Notes under the pieces: generated by a model | Told to the model about the DNA's origin: nothing | The model's input: only the letters and a program-made list of their open reading frames with translations | Database searches by the model: none | Translations under genes and position numbers: made by a program | Shown here: positions 54,512 to 63,471 of the stretch, piece after piece | Position numbering within the stretch: position 1 is the stretch's first letter | Layout of the letters: every line of letters starts with the position of its first letter | Assembly: GCA_037440925.1 (NCBI GenBank) | Contig: JBBITF010000008.1 | Location: 1-64,000, forward strand | From: JAABUE01 sp037440925 | GTDB taxonomy: Bacteria > Chloroflexota > Anaerolineae > Anaerolineales > Villigracilaceae | DNA length: 64,000 nt | Direction: 5' to 3'

Positions 54512-55824
54512 GCGCTGAAGGTTTTTTTCCCGTCTCCCAGGCGCAGGATGCGGAAGCCGGCTTTTTCCCACGTTTCTCTTGGCCATGCGTTGACCGTATC
54601 TACCACTATGCGGGCAGAGGTCATCTTGGCTACTTCGGCGGGCTTCATTTGGGCAAATTGTGTGTGGCGCACTAACAGCAGGATAATTTCTGCATCGTGG
54701 AGCGCTTCTTGAAAGGAGGCTGCCATGGGGATACCCGGCAATCCCTCGACTTTGAACGGTTCGTACGCCCGAACGCTTGCTCCCGCGTCTAGAAGCAGAT
54801 GCACTGCTTCGGCGGCTGGGCTTTCGCGCAAGTCGTCCACATCTGGCTTGTAGGCCAGGCCAAGCGCAGCAATCTTTTTGCCTTTCAACGAACCCTGCGC
54901 TTTTTGGACGAGCGCCATCACATAATGGGGCTGTTCGTCATTGACTTTGCGGGCTGTGTAAATCAAGGGAGTGAGGTCGGGAGCGGCCTCCACGAAGAAC
55001 CATGGATCTACGCTGATGCAATGTCCGCCTACGCCCGGTCCTGGCGAAAGGATTTTGACGCGCGGATGGCGGTTTGCTAGCGAGACGGCCTCCCATATGT
55101 CTACTCCGAAGCGTTCGGCCAGCCGAGAAAACTCGTTGGCAATAGCAATGTTGACATCCCGATAGGTGTTTTCCATCAACTTGACCATTTCGGCGGTGGT
55201 CGCGTCGGTTTGAATGATCTCGCCTTTGACAAATACAGAGTATAGCGCTGCCCCTGCCTGCGCCGATTCGGGTGTCACCCCGCCGATGACTCGGGCGTTT
55301 TCAATCAGTTCGCGCAAAATTTGTCCAGGTAGCACGCGCTCTGGCGAGTAGACCAGGTAAAAATCCGTACCTGCCTTTAGGCCAGATTTTTCCAAGATGG
55401 GCGCGACCAGGTCAACAGTTGTGCGCGGCGGCGAAGTGGATTCCAGCACGACCAGGTTGCCTCTTCGCAAGAAGGGCAGAATGGCTTCGGTGGCTGAAGT
55501 CACGGCGCGCATATCTGCCAATTTGTAAGGCTCGCCGTTAAATTGGCCGGTTTTGTCGCCATAGAATGGCGTAGGGACGGCAATGATAAAAGCATCTGCT
55601 TCTTCAGGCTTTTCGCTGATGCTCAATTTTCCCGATTTTACGGCTGCTTCGACCAGCGTACGCAGCCCCGGCTCATGGATGTGAACGCTGCCATTTCTCA
55701 ACGTTTCTACAATTTGTAGGTTGACATCTACGCCGACGACTTCCAAGCCGTGGGTAGCAAAGGTGGAGGCGGTAGGCAGACCAATGTAGCCCAGCCCGAG
55801 GACGCAGATTTTTTTGATGTTCAC
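54508..55824 (-). CDS. wecC: UDP-N-acetyl-D-mannosamine dehydrogenase
   Basis: A 438-residue NAD-dependent dehydrogenase oxidising UDP-ManNAc to UDP-ManNAcA. Motifs: LGLGYIGLPTA (NAD), VPTPF, ESTSPPRTT, AEMVKLMENTYRDVNIA, and GPGVGGHCISVDPWF with the catalytic cysteine. The pairing with wecB, overlapping by four bases, supports the ManNAc rather than GlcNAc dehydrogenase assignment. The start is GTG at 55824, preceded by AAGGAG; a longer frame from 55926 runs into the double-hairpin repeat and is rejected. The product would feed capsule or other envelope glycans. Confidence 0.93.
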   Translation of the reverse strand: MNIKKICVLGLGYIGLPTASTFATHGLEVVGVDVNLQIVETLRNGSVHIHEPGLRTLVEAAVKSGKLSISEKPEEADAFIIAVPTPFYGDKTGQFNGEPYKLADMRAVTSATEAILPFLRRGNLVVLESTSPPRTTVDLVAPILEKSGLKAGTDFYLVYSPERVLPGQILRELIENARVIGGVTPESAQAGAALYSVFVKGEIIQTDATTAEMVKLMENTYRDVNIAIANEFSRLAERFGVDIWEAVSLANRHPRVKILSPGPGVGGHCISVDPWFFVEAAPDLTPLIYTARKVNDEQPHYVMALVQKAQGSLKGKKIAALGLAYKPDVDDLRESPAAEAVHLLLDAGASVRAYEPFKVEGLPGIPMAASFQEALHDAEIILLLVRHTQFAQMKPAEVAKMTSARIVVDTVNAWPRETWEKAGFRILRLGDGKKTFSA

Positions 55825-55902
55825 GTGTACTCCTTGTGCGCAAGTATATAGTATTACCGCACAATGTTTGCGTCGTTTGCGCAAATCTTGTATGGCAACA
55901 TT

Positions 55903-55950
55903 GTACCGCCAGGCTTTGCTTGGCAAGGCCGACCATAGGTCGGTGGTACA
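55903..55950. repeat. Double-hairpin dispersed repeat, copy 2
   Basis: GTACCGCCAGGC-ttt-GCTTGG followed by GCCGACC-ata-GGTCGG. It is the reverse complement layout of copy 1 at 1605-1648, with nearly all stem bases conserved. It lies upstream of wecC and the divergent nfeD gene. Confidence 0.75.
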
Positions 55951-56137
55951 TCAGTCACTTCTGGCTGCGGCTGGAGACCGCGCTATGTATTATACAACAG
56001 CAAACGAGCCAAAACTTTTGCTTGCCAAGTGCTTAGATGATTGTGAAGACATGTTCTTATGTGCCTTCTCAATCAAAGAAGCAGAAAAGCGCAAAATATC
56101 CCGCGCCCCGATTGATTGAGATGATTCGTTCTTGTTG

Positions 56138-56143
56138 TATAAT
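56138..56143 (+). promoter_or_regulatory. -10 element of the nfeD-slipin operon
   Basis: TATAAT in TTGTATAATGG, 16 bases before ATG 56160, with GGAGG between. Confidence 0.5.
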
Positions 56144-56159
56144 GGAATTGGAGGACAAA

Positions 56160-56753
56160 ATGGACTTCCTGCTCAATCCAAATGTGACTTATCTTTGTTT
56201 GTTAGGCGGCATCTTTTTGGGGCTGCTTGCTATGGTCTCTCCAGGAACAGGAATGTTAGAAGTAGGCGCTTTTTTTTGTTTAGCATTGGCCGGCTATGCG
56301 GTTTACAATCGTTCTATCAACTTGTGGGCCTTGCTCATCCTTCTGTTGAGCGTCTTCCCCTTTTTGCTTGCTATTCGGAAGCCAAAGCGCGAATTCTTAT
56401 TGGCATTGTCTCTTCTGGGATTGGTCATTGGGTCTGTTTTCCTGTTTGCCACCCAAGGCTGGAAGCCAGAGGTCAACCCTCTCCTGGCGCTGGTTTCCTC
56501 TGGGTTATTTGTTGGTTTTGTTTGGCTGGCGGTGCGCAAGACTTTGCAGGCGGCAGATGCTCCCCCTGCGCACAACCTGGCGACCCTGGAAGGACAAATT
56601 GGCGAAGCGAAGACCCCCATCCATCATGAAGGCTCGGTGCAGGTAGGTGGAGAACTGTGGAGCGCGCGTAGCGACACCCTCATTCCGCAGGGGAGTATTG
56701 TCCGTGTGATTGGACGGAACGGATTTATTTTGGAGGTGAAAAGGGAAAAATGA
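56160..56753 (+). CDS. NfeD family membrane protein (short form)
   Basis: A 197-residue protein lacking the protease domain. Four or five helices (about 10-125) are followed by a C-terminal OB-fold (about 135-197: GQIGEAKTPI, VGGELWSARSDTLIPQGSIV). Short NfeD proteins are the classical partners of slipins, and the slipin gene follows after 87 bases. ATG 56160 is chosen because GGAGGACAAA precedes it; an upstream frame from 56037 has no such site. Compare the long protease form at 30635-31945. Confidence 0.88.
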   Translation: MDFLLNPNVTYLCLLGGIFLGLLAMVSPGTGMLEVGAFFCLALAGYAVYNRSINLWALLILLLSVFPFLLAIRKPKREFLLALSLLGLVIGSVFLFATQGWKPEVNPLLALVSSGLFVGFVWLAVRKTLQAADAPPAHNLATLEGQIGEAKTPIHHEGSVQVGGELWSARSDTLIPQGSIVRVIGRNGFILEVKREK

Positions 56754-56840
56754 CAAATGACAGGGTGCTTAAATTGCAAGCCTGTAAATTGAAAAGAGCG
56801 CTTTTCGTTACAATATCTCTGTGTATATAAGGAGTGAAAA

Positions 56841-57743
56841 ATGGAAGGTATTTTAACCAATTCTGCAATTTGCCTGGTAGGTGCGGTGATCTTGGTAGGT
56901 TTTGTTTTTTTAGCCAATGCCATCCGTATCGTGCCAGAGTATCAGCGGCTGGTGGTCTTTCGCTTAGGTCGTTGTATTGGACAAAAGGGGCCAGGCCTGA
57001 TCTTGCTCATCCCAGTCATTGACCGCGCTGTTAAGGTGGATTTGCGCGAGCAGGTCCGCGAGATTCCACATCAAACGGCCATTACCAAGGATAATGCCGG
57101 CATTTCGGTAGACTTCATCTGGTATTACAAGGTGCTCGACCCGACCGAGTCGGTGCTGCAAGTGGGCAACTTCGAAGCGGCAGCCCAGGGCATGGCAACC
57201 ACTACCTTGCGCGCTGTGATTGGCGCTATCATTTTGGATGATGTCCTCTCCGAGCGCGAGCATATCAACTCTATGCTGCGGACCCGCCTGGACGAAGTGA
57301 CCGAACGTTGGGGCGTCAAAGTAACCAATGTTGAAATCCGCGAGATTATCCCGCCGCGCGAGATCCAAGAAGCGATGAACCGCCAGATGTCGGCCGAGCG
57401 CATCCGCCGCGCGGTGGTGACCGAATCCACCGGTACGCGCGAGGCAGCCATCAATGTGGCCGAAGGCGAGAAGCAGGCGGCCATCTTGCGCGCGGAAGGC
57501 TCCAAACAGTCTGCCATCTTGGAGGCCGAAGGACAACGCCAGGCGCAGGAATTGAAGGCGCAAGGCTTTGCCAAGGCATTGGAACACATCTTTGAGGCCG
57601 CAAAATTGGTTGACCAAAAGACCATGACGCTGCAATATTTCGAGACATTGAAGTCCATTGGCACGAGCCCGGCTACCAAGTACATCTTCCCGATGGAATT
57701 TACCAGCATGATCGAGAAATTCGTGCAAGGGGAAAAGAGATAG
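56841..57743 (+). CDS. Slipin (SPFH/stomatin family)
   Basis: A 300-residue stomatin-like protein. One N-terminal hydrophobic segment (about 5-28) precedes the SPFH domain (IRIVPEYQRLVVFRLGRCIG, GPGLILLIPVIDR, and ISVDFIWYYKVLDP) and an Ala/Glu/Gln-rich coiled coil (about 190-260). It forms a conserved pair with NfeD that organises membrane microdomains and quality control. AAGGAG precedes ATG 56841. A strong hairpin terminator follows the stop. Confidence 0.93.
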   Translation: MEGILTNSAICLVGAVILVGFVFLANAIRIVPEYQRLVVFRLGRCIGQKGPGLILLIPVIDRAVKVDLREQVREIPHQTAITKDNAGISVDFIWYYKVLDPTESVLQVGNFEAAAQGMATTTLRAVIGAIILDDVLSEREHINSMLRTRLDEVTERWGVKVTNVEIREIIPPREIQEAMNRQMSAERIRRAVVTESTGTREAAINVAEGEKQAAILRAEGSKQSAILEAEGQRQAQELKAQGFAKALEHIFEAAKLVDQKTMTLQYFETLKSIGTSPATKYIFPMEFTSMIEKFVQGEKR

Positions 57744-57761
57744 GGTTGGTTAAGTGAAGTA

Positions 57762-57805
57762 AAATAGAAGCCTCTTGCCGTCTGGCGAGGAGCTTCTATT
57801 TGTGC
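57762..57805 (+). terminator. Terminator of the nfeD-slipin operon, overlapping the next leader
   Basis: AAATAGAAGC (57762-57771) and GCTTCTATTT (57792-57801) are perfect arms, with CTC/GAG and GCC/GGC pairs inside. The stem ends seven bases before the ATG of the acetyltransferase. A TAAAAT -10-like hexamer overlaps its left arm at 57760-57765. Confidence 0.75.
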
Positions 57806-57807
57806 TT

Positions 57808-58254
57808 ATGGACATTTTCCCCGCTTCCTTCCGCGACTTGAACGCGCTGCGGCGGCTCGAACATGCCTGTTTCGATCGGGATGCCTGGTCGCTATTCGAT
57901 CTGGTCGCTGTGTTGACGTTCCCAGACGTGGTGCGTTTGAAGGCTGTTGCGGATGGACAGATGGTGGGTTTCATTGCTGGAGATCCTCGTCCTTCTCAAG
58001 GGTTTTCGTGGATAGCCACCATTGGGGTTTTGCCTGAATACCGTGGCAATGGAATAGGGCGCGCTTTGTTGCAAGAATGCGAGAAAAGACTGCATACTCC
58101 GCGTATACGCCTCAGCGTGCGCATAGGGAATACCGTTGCTATTCGGTTATATGAGCAAGAAGGCTATCGGCATACTGACATCTGGCGCGCCTATTACAAC
58201 GATGGCGAGGATGCGCTGGTGATGGAGAAAAGTGTGGAGTTCAAAAATGGTTGA
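57808..58254 (+). CDS. GNAT family N-acetyltransferase
   Basis: A 148-residue acetyl-CoA-dependent acyltransferase. The acetyl-CoA loop is PEYRGNGIGRALLQECE (about residues 80-96), preceded by the strand SWIATIGVLP and followed by LSVRIGNTVAIRLYEQEGY. This layout resembles RimI-like protein N-terminal acetyltransferases. No Shine-Dalgarno is seen because the terminator hairpin occupies the leader; the start could instead be GTG 57802. The gene overlaps the following acyltransferase gene by 8 bases. Confidence 0.85.
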   Translation: MDIFPASFRDLNALRRLEHACFDRDAWSLFDLVAVLTFPDVVRLKAVADGQMVGFIAGDPRPSQGFSWIATIGVLPEYRGNGIGRALLQECEKRLHTPRIRLSVRIGNTVAIRLYEQEGYRHTDIWRAYYNDGEDALVMEKSVEFKNG

Positions 58255-59260
58255 TTCGCCTACGTCTCGAGGCAGGTTATTGGCCTTTGATGCTCTGCGT
58301 GTCTTGGCTGTGCTTTTACTTTTGTTTCATCACAGTAATTTGTATGACCATCCTGTTTTGGGAGTATCGTTACAGCCCTTAGAAACTTATATTGGCCTCT
58401 TTTTGAATGGGTCTTTCTTCTTCACGGCTGGCTATTTCATGCTTCTTTCTTTGCAACGTCGAAAGAATGCATTGCTGTCTTTTTATCAATCAAAGGTGGT
58501 TAGGATTTTGCCACCTTATTGGCTGGCATTGTTGTTGTTTGTCTACATTGTAGGGATTACCCTGAGGAAAAGAGACGTTCTCATTTATGCGCTGGGATTG
58601 CAAGCCATTTTCTCCCCGTCGGTCGCCAAGCCTGTACTCACTTTATGGTTTGTAGGTGTAATCGTTCTCTATTATATTGTCTTTGCTCTTATCTTGCGTT
58701 ATGCTCGAACGACTTTTTTGCGTGTACTAAGCATGGCTGGGTTTTTTGGCTTGTCTTACCTGTTTCATTTCTTCACCGATTTATTCGATGACCGTTTTTT
58801 TCTCTATTTCTTTATCTTTGCTGCAGGCATCTTAGTTGCAGATTCCCGTCAATTGACCGGCTTTTTGCTTTCCAGGAAAGGAGTTGGACTGCGCTTGCTG
58901 GTTGCGCTTGCTGCTTGGTTTGTGTTCTATTGGGCTTTGAAAAACAATCTTGCATCTGTCTTTTATGCTGCGTGTGCCGATAGTTTCATCTTGACCTGGA
59001 TTGTTTTTGTTGTGGCTCTCTTTTCCGGTGAAAAACAAAAACCGTTACATCCTATGTGGAGCGCAGTCGCTTATGCTTCTTTTTTCATTTACCTGTTCCA
59101 CAGACCTGTCTGGCAAATCTTGGTTGACCTCTTCGACGTGCCATTTGGTAGTTTAGCCGACGCTTTGTGGAAATTCCTGCCTGGTTCCTTGCTTACAATT
59201 TTCCTGGCTTATTACCTTCAAAAAGGATATGATTGGCTTGTTGTAAAACTGAAATGGTAA
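58247..59260 (+). CDS. Acyltransferase 3 family membrane protein
   Basis: A 337-residue protein with about ten transmembrane helices, in the acyltransferase-3/OafA-like family that O-acetylates or O-acylates surface polysaccharides and glycans. It begins RLLAFDALRVLAVLLLLFHH, containing the conserved R-D-x-R-x-x-A and histidine layout in slightly changed form, and later KVVRILPPYW. ATG 58247 has GGAG seven bases in front and overlaps the GNAT gene. Codon use is more A/T-rich than its neighbours, which could mean horizontal transfer or a membrane-protein bias. Confidence 0.83.
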   Translation: MVDSPTSRGRLLAFDALRVLAVLLLLFHHSNLYDHPVLGVSLQPLETYIGLFLNGSFFFTAGYFMLLSLQRRKNALLSFYQSKVVRILPPYWLALLLFVYIVGITLRKRDVLIYALGLQAIFSPSVAKPVLTLWFVGVIVLYYIVFALILRYARTTFLRVLSMAGFFGLSYLFHFFTDLFDDRFFLYFFIFAAGILVADSRQLTGFLLSRKGVGLRLLVALAAWFVFYWALKNNLASVFYAACADSFILTWIVFVVALFSGEKQKPLHPMWSAVAYASFFIYLFHRPVWQILVDLFDVPFGSLADALWKFLPGSLLTIFLAYYLQKGYDWLVVKLKW

Positions 59261-59317
59261 ATACACCCTTGCAGACGTGTGTATCGTTGTAAGGGTGAAT
59301 CATGAAGAAACTTATTT

Positions 59318-60738
59318 ATGAAAAACCAAATTACCAGACGCGATTTCTTAAAGTTAGCCGGTTTACTGCCTCTCAGCATGGCTGCGCCTCGCTTCATGGA
59401 CTGGGAAGATGCGCTTAGGCAGTCGCCAGGCAAGCCCCAGAACGTGATTATTGTTGTTTTCGATGCTTTGTCTGCTCACAATATACCGTTATACGGATAC
59501 CAGCGCGACACCATGCCCAACCTGTCCAGGCTGGCGGAACGGGCGGTGGTGTACCACAATCACTATGCGGGCGGGAATTTCACTGTGCCAGGCACTGCCT
59601 CGCTGCTCACCGGCGCGCAGCCTTGGTCGCATCGCGCCTTCCAGGCCAATGGAACGGTGCAGGAGTCCTTTACGGACAAGAGCATCTTTTCCGCTTATGG
59701 GAACTATTACCGCCTCTCCTATTCCCATAACCCCTGGGTGAACGCGATCATGCGGCAGTTCGAAAGCCAGGTGGATCAGTACATCCCCCGCAAAGAGTAT
59801 TTCTTGTCCAATGACCCTGCCGGGCAGGGGACAGGCTCTTTCTTGACCAGCGACGCTTTCCTCCCCGCACTCTTTGGCAACGACGAGGATATCGCCTCTG
59901 TGAGTTGGATTCGTACTATCAAGCGCCAGCAAGACGGTTATTCATATTCCCTCTTCCTTTCCCACTTGCAAGAATATCTCAAAGCCAGGCAGTTGGCTGC
60001 TCTCGACAAGTACGCAGCCTTCTTCCCGCGCGGACTGCCCAGCGACAATTACTACGAGTTCCTGCTCGAAGACGCCATAGACGCGCTTGCCGGCCTGCTG
60101 CCTGCCGTACCACAGCCGTTCATAGGCTATTTCCANNNNNNNNNNNNNNNNNNNNNNNNNNNNNNNNNNNNNNNNNNNNNNNNNNNNNNNNNNNNNNNNN
60201 NNNNNNNNNNNNNNNNNNNNNNNNNNNNNNNNNNNTGTTCGAGCGCGGCATCGAAGGTCACCGCACGCCCGTGCTGTACCAGCCTTTGATTCATATCCCC
60301 TTGCTCATTTTTGAGCCGCAGCGTGCCTCCAGAATGGATGTCTACGCCAACACCAGCGCCATAGACGTGCTGCCGACCCTCCTGCAGGTCACCGGGCAGC
60401 GAGCGGCAGAATGGGTCGAGGGGCAGGTTCTCCCGCCCTTTGCCGCCTCTGAGCCGGACCCGGGGCGCAGTCTCTACGTCGTCCATGCCGAAAAGAACGA
60501 ACAACTCGCCCCCCTCACGGTCGGCACGTACGCCCTCATCAAGGGGCGCTATAAATTGACGGCTTTCTTCGGCTACAAAGAATTGGCAGAAGGCAAAGAA
60601 CGAGTAGAATTGTATGACCTGGAAAACGACCCGGAAGAGTTGCACGACCTGTATCCCGTCGAAATAGGCCTCACGGCAGACCTCCTGGCCGAATTGAAAG
60701 CCAAATTGGATGAAGTGAACCAGCCTTATCGAAAGTAG
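59318..60738 (+). CDS. Tat-exported sulfatase/LTA-synthase-like phosphatase (interrupted by gap)
   Basis: One gene cut by the N gap at 60136-60235; the reading frames on the two sides differ, so the true gap is not 100 bases. The N-terminus is a Tat signal (TRRDFLKLAGLLPL). The first half has VIIVVFDALSAHNIPLYGY (metal site) and FTVPGTASLLTG, where sulfatases have the C/S-x-P-x-R formylglycine motif; here threonine sits at that place, as in phosphoglycerol-transferase-like enzymes. The second half resumes with FERGIEGHRTPVLYQPLIHI and ends with ELYDLENDPEELHDL, typical of sulfatases. The substrate is unknown. Confidence 0.78.
60136..60235. other. Assembly gap (100 N)
   Basis: A placeholder gap inside the sulfatase-like gene. 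Sequence on both sides belongs to the same gene in different frames. Confidence 0.95.
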
Positions 60739-60742
60739 ACCT

Positions 60743-61861
60743 ATGTTTATGCCTCTCCCGCCGCCGATCTGGGTGGCAACCCCAAAAGAATTGCACGCCT
60801 GCCTCTTGTCCCTGGCTGATCAGGCCAGCGTCGCTGTAGACACCGAATCCAACAGCCTATACGCTTACCGCGAACAAGTTTGCCTGATTCAGTTTTCTAC
60901 GTTGCAAGCCGATTACCTGATAGACCCCTTGACGCTGGACGACCTCTCGCCCCTGGGTGAAGTGTTGGCCAACCCTGCCATCGAAAAGGTTTTTCATGCC
61001 GCCGAGTACGATTTGATCTGTCTCAAGCGCGATTTTGGCTTTGAGGTGGTCAATCTCTTCGATACACGCTGGGCTTCGCGGCTGTTGGGGTATGCTGGCG
61101 ATGGATTGGAGTATTTGCTTTCTGTAAAATTTGGCCTTCAGGTGGACAAGAAATATCAAAAAGCGAACTGGGCGCAGCGGCCGCTTTCCGCCGACCAAAT
61201 CAACTACGCGCGTCTCGACACCCGTTACCTGCTCCCGTTAAAGGACATGCTCCAGGCTGAATTGGAGGCCCGCAACCTGGCGGGGCTGGCGCGTGAGGAC
61301 TTCCAGCGCGCCTGTCGGGTAGAGATTCCCACCGGCCGGGCCGCCCTGTGGGAGCGAATGGGCAACAACCACACCTTTACTGCGCGCGAACTGACTCTCT
61401 TGAAAGAACTTTACGAGTGCCGCGAAAAGATTGCCCAGCAACTTGACCGCCCGCCTTTCAAAGTGTTGGGCGACCAGCAATTGTTCGACATGGCCCGCCT
61501 GCCGCCACAGCGCCCGGACGAATTGTTGAGTTTGGGCCTGAGTTACCGCCAGGTGACGCTCTGGGGCAAGGATATTTTGCAGGCTGTTCAAAGAGGGCAA
61601 GAAGCGCCCCTCGTGCGGCCTCAGCAGGCCCATCGTCCGAGCGAGGCGTATTTGTCTCGTTTGGAGGCGTTGAAGGGCTGGCGCAAGTCCGCTGCCCGCA
61701 GGATGGGCGTCGAGTCGGACGTCGTCTTGCCGCGCTGGTTGATGGAGACCTTGGCAGAGCGCGGCCCGCAGGATATGGAAAAACTGGCGGCGGCGATGGC
61801 CGACTCCCCCTGGCGTATGGCGCATTTTGGCCCGCAAATCTTGAAGGTCATGAAAGGATGA
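60743..61861 (+). CDS. rnd: Ribonuclease D
   Basis: A 372-residue 3'-5' exoribonuclease acting in tRNA 3'-end maturation. DEDD residues: VDTES (Exo I), HAAEYDLICLKRDFG (Exo II), and YARLDTRYL (Exo III with the tyrosine of the DEDDy type). An HRDC domain spans about residues 210-290 and a second helical domain is C-terminal. It starts 5 bases after the sulfatase stop. ATG 60749 is an alternative start. The following MBL nuclease gene begins 4 bases after the stop, making a likely RNA-processing operon. Confidence 0.93.
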   Translation: MFMPLPPPIWVATPKELHACLLSLADQASVAVDTESNSLYAYREQVCLIQFSTLQADYLIDPLTLDDLSPLGEVLANPAIEKVFHAAEYDLICLKRDFGFEVVNLFDTRWASRLLGYAGDGLEYLLSVKFGLQVDKKYQKANWAQRPLSADQINYARLDTRYLLPLKDMLQAELEARNLAGLAREDFQRACRVEIPTGRAALWERMGNNHTFTARELTLLKELYECREKIAQQLDRPPFKVLGDQQLFDMARLPPQRPDELLSLGLSYRQVTLWGKDILQAVQRGQEAPLVRPQQAHRPSEAYLSRLEALKGWRKSAARRMGVESDVVLPRWLMETLAERGPQDMEKLAAAMADSPWRMAHFGPQILKVMKG

Positions 61862-61865
61862 GAGC

Positions 61866-63260
61866 ATGAAAATCCATTTCCACGGCGCAGCCCAAACCGT
61901 GACCGGTTCGCAGCATTTATTGGAAATCAACGGTTGCCGACTGCTGTTGGAGTGCGGCTTGTTCCAGGGACGACGCGCCGAGACCTATGCGCGAAATCGG
62001 TCTTTCCCGTTTCAGCCCGCCAAAGTGGATGCAGTGCTGCTTTCTCATGCGCACATTGATCACAGCGGCAATCTGCCCAACCTGGTGAAGCAGGGCTTTC
62101 GCGGCCCGATCTATGCTACCCGCGCCACAGTTGATCTGGCGGCATTGATGTTGGCCGATTCGGGCCATATCCAGGAGTCAGACGCGCTGTTTATCAATAA
62201 GCGCCACGCCCGCACAGGCGAGCCGCCGGTAGAGCCGCTGTACACGCAGGAAGACGCTGAGCGGGTGGCCGAATTCTTCCAGCCTGTAGAGTATGACCAG
62301 CCTTTTGAGCCAGCGCCAGGCGTAACGGTACGCATGGTGGAGGCCGGGCATATCCTGGGGTCAGCGGCGATGGCGCTCGACCTGGAGGAGAAGGGGCGCA
62401 AGGTGCGGCTGTGGTTTTCGGGCGATATCGGGCGGCGTAAATTACCTCTGCTGCGCGACCCCGTGTTGCCGCAGGACGCCGATTACTTGTTGATGGAATC
62501 AACCTATGGCGACAAGCCGCACCGCGACCCGCAAGCAGCCTATCTGGAATTCCGTGAGGTCGTGAAGCGCACGCTTGAGCGACAAGGAAAGGTCATCATT
62601 CCGGCCTTTGCGGTGGGGCGCACGCAGGAACTGGTGTATGACTTGCACCTGATGATGCATTCCAACGGCCTGCCCAAAGCGCCGGTCTATGTAGATAGCC
62701 CGCTGGCGGTCAACGCTTCGGATATTTTTCGCAAGCACCCTGAATGTTTCGATGAAGAGACGCGCGTTTTTACGCAAGATGGCAAACATCCGGCGCTGAC
62801 CTTCGAGCAGTTAACCTACATTCGCTCGGTAGAAGAATCTAAGGCTCTCAACGAACGCAAGGAACCGATGATTATCATTTCGGCTTCGGGCATGGCAGAA
62901 ACCGGGCGCATTTTGCACCACTTACGCAACAACATCGAGAATCCGCGCAACACGGTTTGCATCGTCTCCTGGCAAGCGCCAGATACGCTGGGACGCCGAC
63001 TGGCCGACCGCGAGAAACGGGTGAAGATCTTCGGCGAGCCCTTCCATGTGCGCGCGGAGATCGCCACCATTGGCGGACTTTCAGCGCACGCCGGGCAGGA
63101 TCTGTTGACTGAGTATGCCCTGCGGCTCAAAGGTCAGGTCAAAGGCATCTTCCTGGTGCATGGCGAGCAAAAGTCTGCGATGGCTTTGAAGGAGAAACTG
63201 ACCGAGCATGGTTTTTCACGGGTGTATTACCCGGAATTCAAGTCAAGCATAGAAATTTAA
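61866..63260 (+). CDS. MBL-fold/beta-CASP RNA nuclease
   Basis: A 464-residue metallo-beta-lactamase nuclease of the CPSF-like type. The zinc motif is LLSHAHIDHSGNLP; FSGDIGRRKLPLLRDP and MESTYGD follow. The beta-CASP part has PAFAVGRTQELVYDL, ISASGMAETGRILHHL and the final GLSAHAGQ with histidine. These proteins are endo- or exoribonucleases. AGGATGAGAGC precedes ATG 61866. The stop is 3 bases before the tRNA-Ser promoter TATAAT. Confidence 0.93.
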   Translation: MKIHFHGAAQTVTGSQHLLEINGCRLLLECGLFQGRRAETYARNRSFPFQPAKVDAVLLSHAHIDHSGNLPNLVKQGFRGPIYATRATVDLAALMLADSGHIQESDALFINKRHARTGEPPVEPLYTQEDAERVAEFFQPVEYDQPFEPAPGVTVRMVEAGHILGSAAMALDLEEKGRKVRLWFSGDIGRRKLPLLRDPVLPQDADYLLMESTYGDKPHRDPQAAYLEFREVVKRTLERQGKVIIPAFAVGRTQELVYDLHLMMHSNGLPKAPVYVDSPLAVNASDIFRKHPECFDEETRVFTQDGKHPALTFEQLTYIRSVEESKALNERKEPMIIISASGMAETGRILHHLRNNIENPRNTVCIVSWQAPDTLGRRLADREKRVKIFGEPFHVRAEIATIGGLSAHAGQDLLTEYALRLKGQVKGIFLVHGEQKSAMALKEKLTEHGFSRVYYPEFKSSIEI

Positions 63261-63262
63261 GG

Positions 63263-63268
63263 TATAAT
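63263..63268 (+). promoter_or_regulatory. tRNA-Ser promoter -10
   Basis: TATAAT at 63263-63268, 14 bases before the first base of the tRNA. No good -35 is seen. Confidence 0.55.
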
Positions 63269-63282
63269 CCCGCCCGCACACT

Positions 63283-63370
63283 GGAGAGGTGCCGGAGTGG
63301 TTGAACGGGGCGGTCTCGAAAACCGCTGTGGTCCTTGTGGCCACCGAGGGTTCGAATCCCTCCCTCTCCG
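63283..63370 (+). tRNA. tRNA-Ser (anticodon CGA)
   Basis: An 88-base class II tRNA. Acceptor stem GGAGAGG (63283-63289) pairs with CCTCTCC (63363-63369), discriminator G. The anticodon stem GCGGT/ACCGC holds the loop CTCGAAA, giving anticodon CGA (reads UCG). A long variable arm (TGTGGTCCTTGTGGCCAC) is typical of serine tRNAs, and the T loop GGTTCGAATCC is intact. CCA is not encoded (CTA follows). Confidence 0.95.
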
Positions 63371-63372
63371 CT

Positions 63373-63404
63373 AAAAGCGTACCCGCAAGGGTACGCTTTT
63401 TCGG
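63373..63404 (+). terminator. tRNA-Ser terminator
   Basis: AAAAGCGTACCC (63373-63384), GCAA tetraloop, GGGTACGCTTTT (63389-63400), then T. It is a perfect 12-bp stem with a U tract. Confidence 0.9.
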
Positions 63405-63471
63405 AAAAAGACCCTAAAGATTTCCTTTGCTTTTACATTGGTCGGCTACGTCGCTGGGGCGCGCGAGCGCA

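Noticed and set aside
55814..56119. Small plus-strand ORFs across the wecC upstream region
   Set aside because: They read through the double-hairpin repeat and the wecC leader, with no ribosome binding site or recognisable protein.
59318..60738. Frameshifted pseudogene for the sulfatase-like protein
   Set aside because: The frame change lies across an N gap of arbitrary length, so it is an assembly effect rather than evidence of a mutation.
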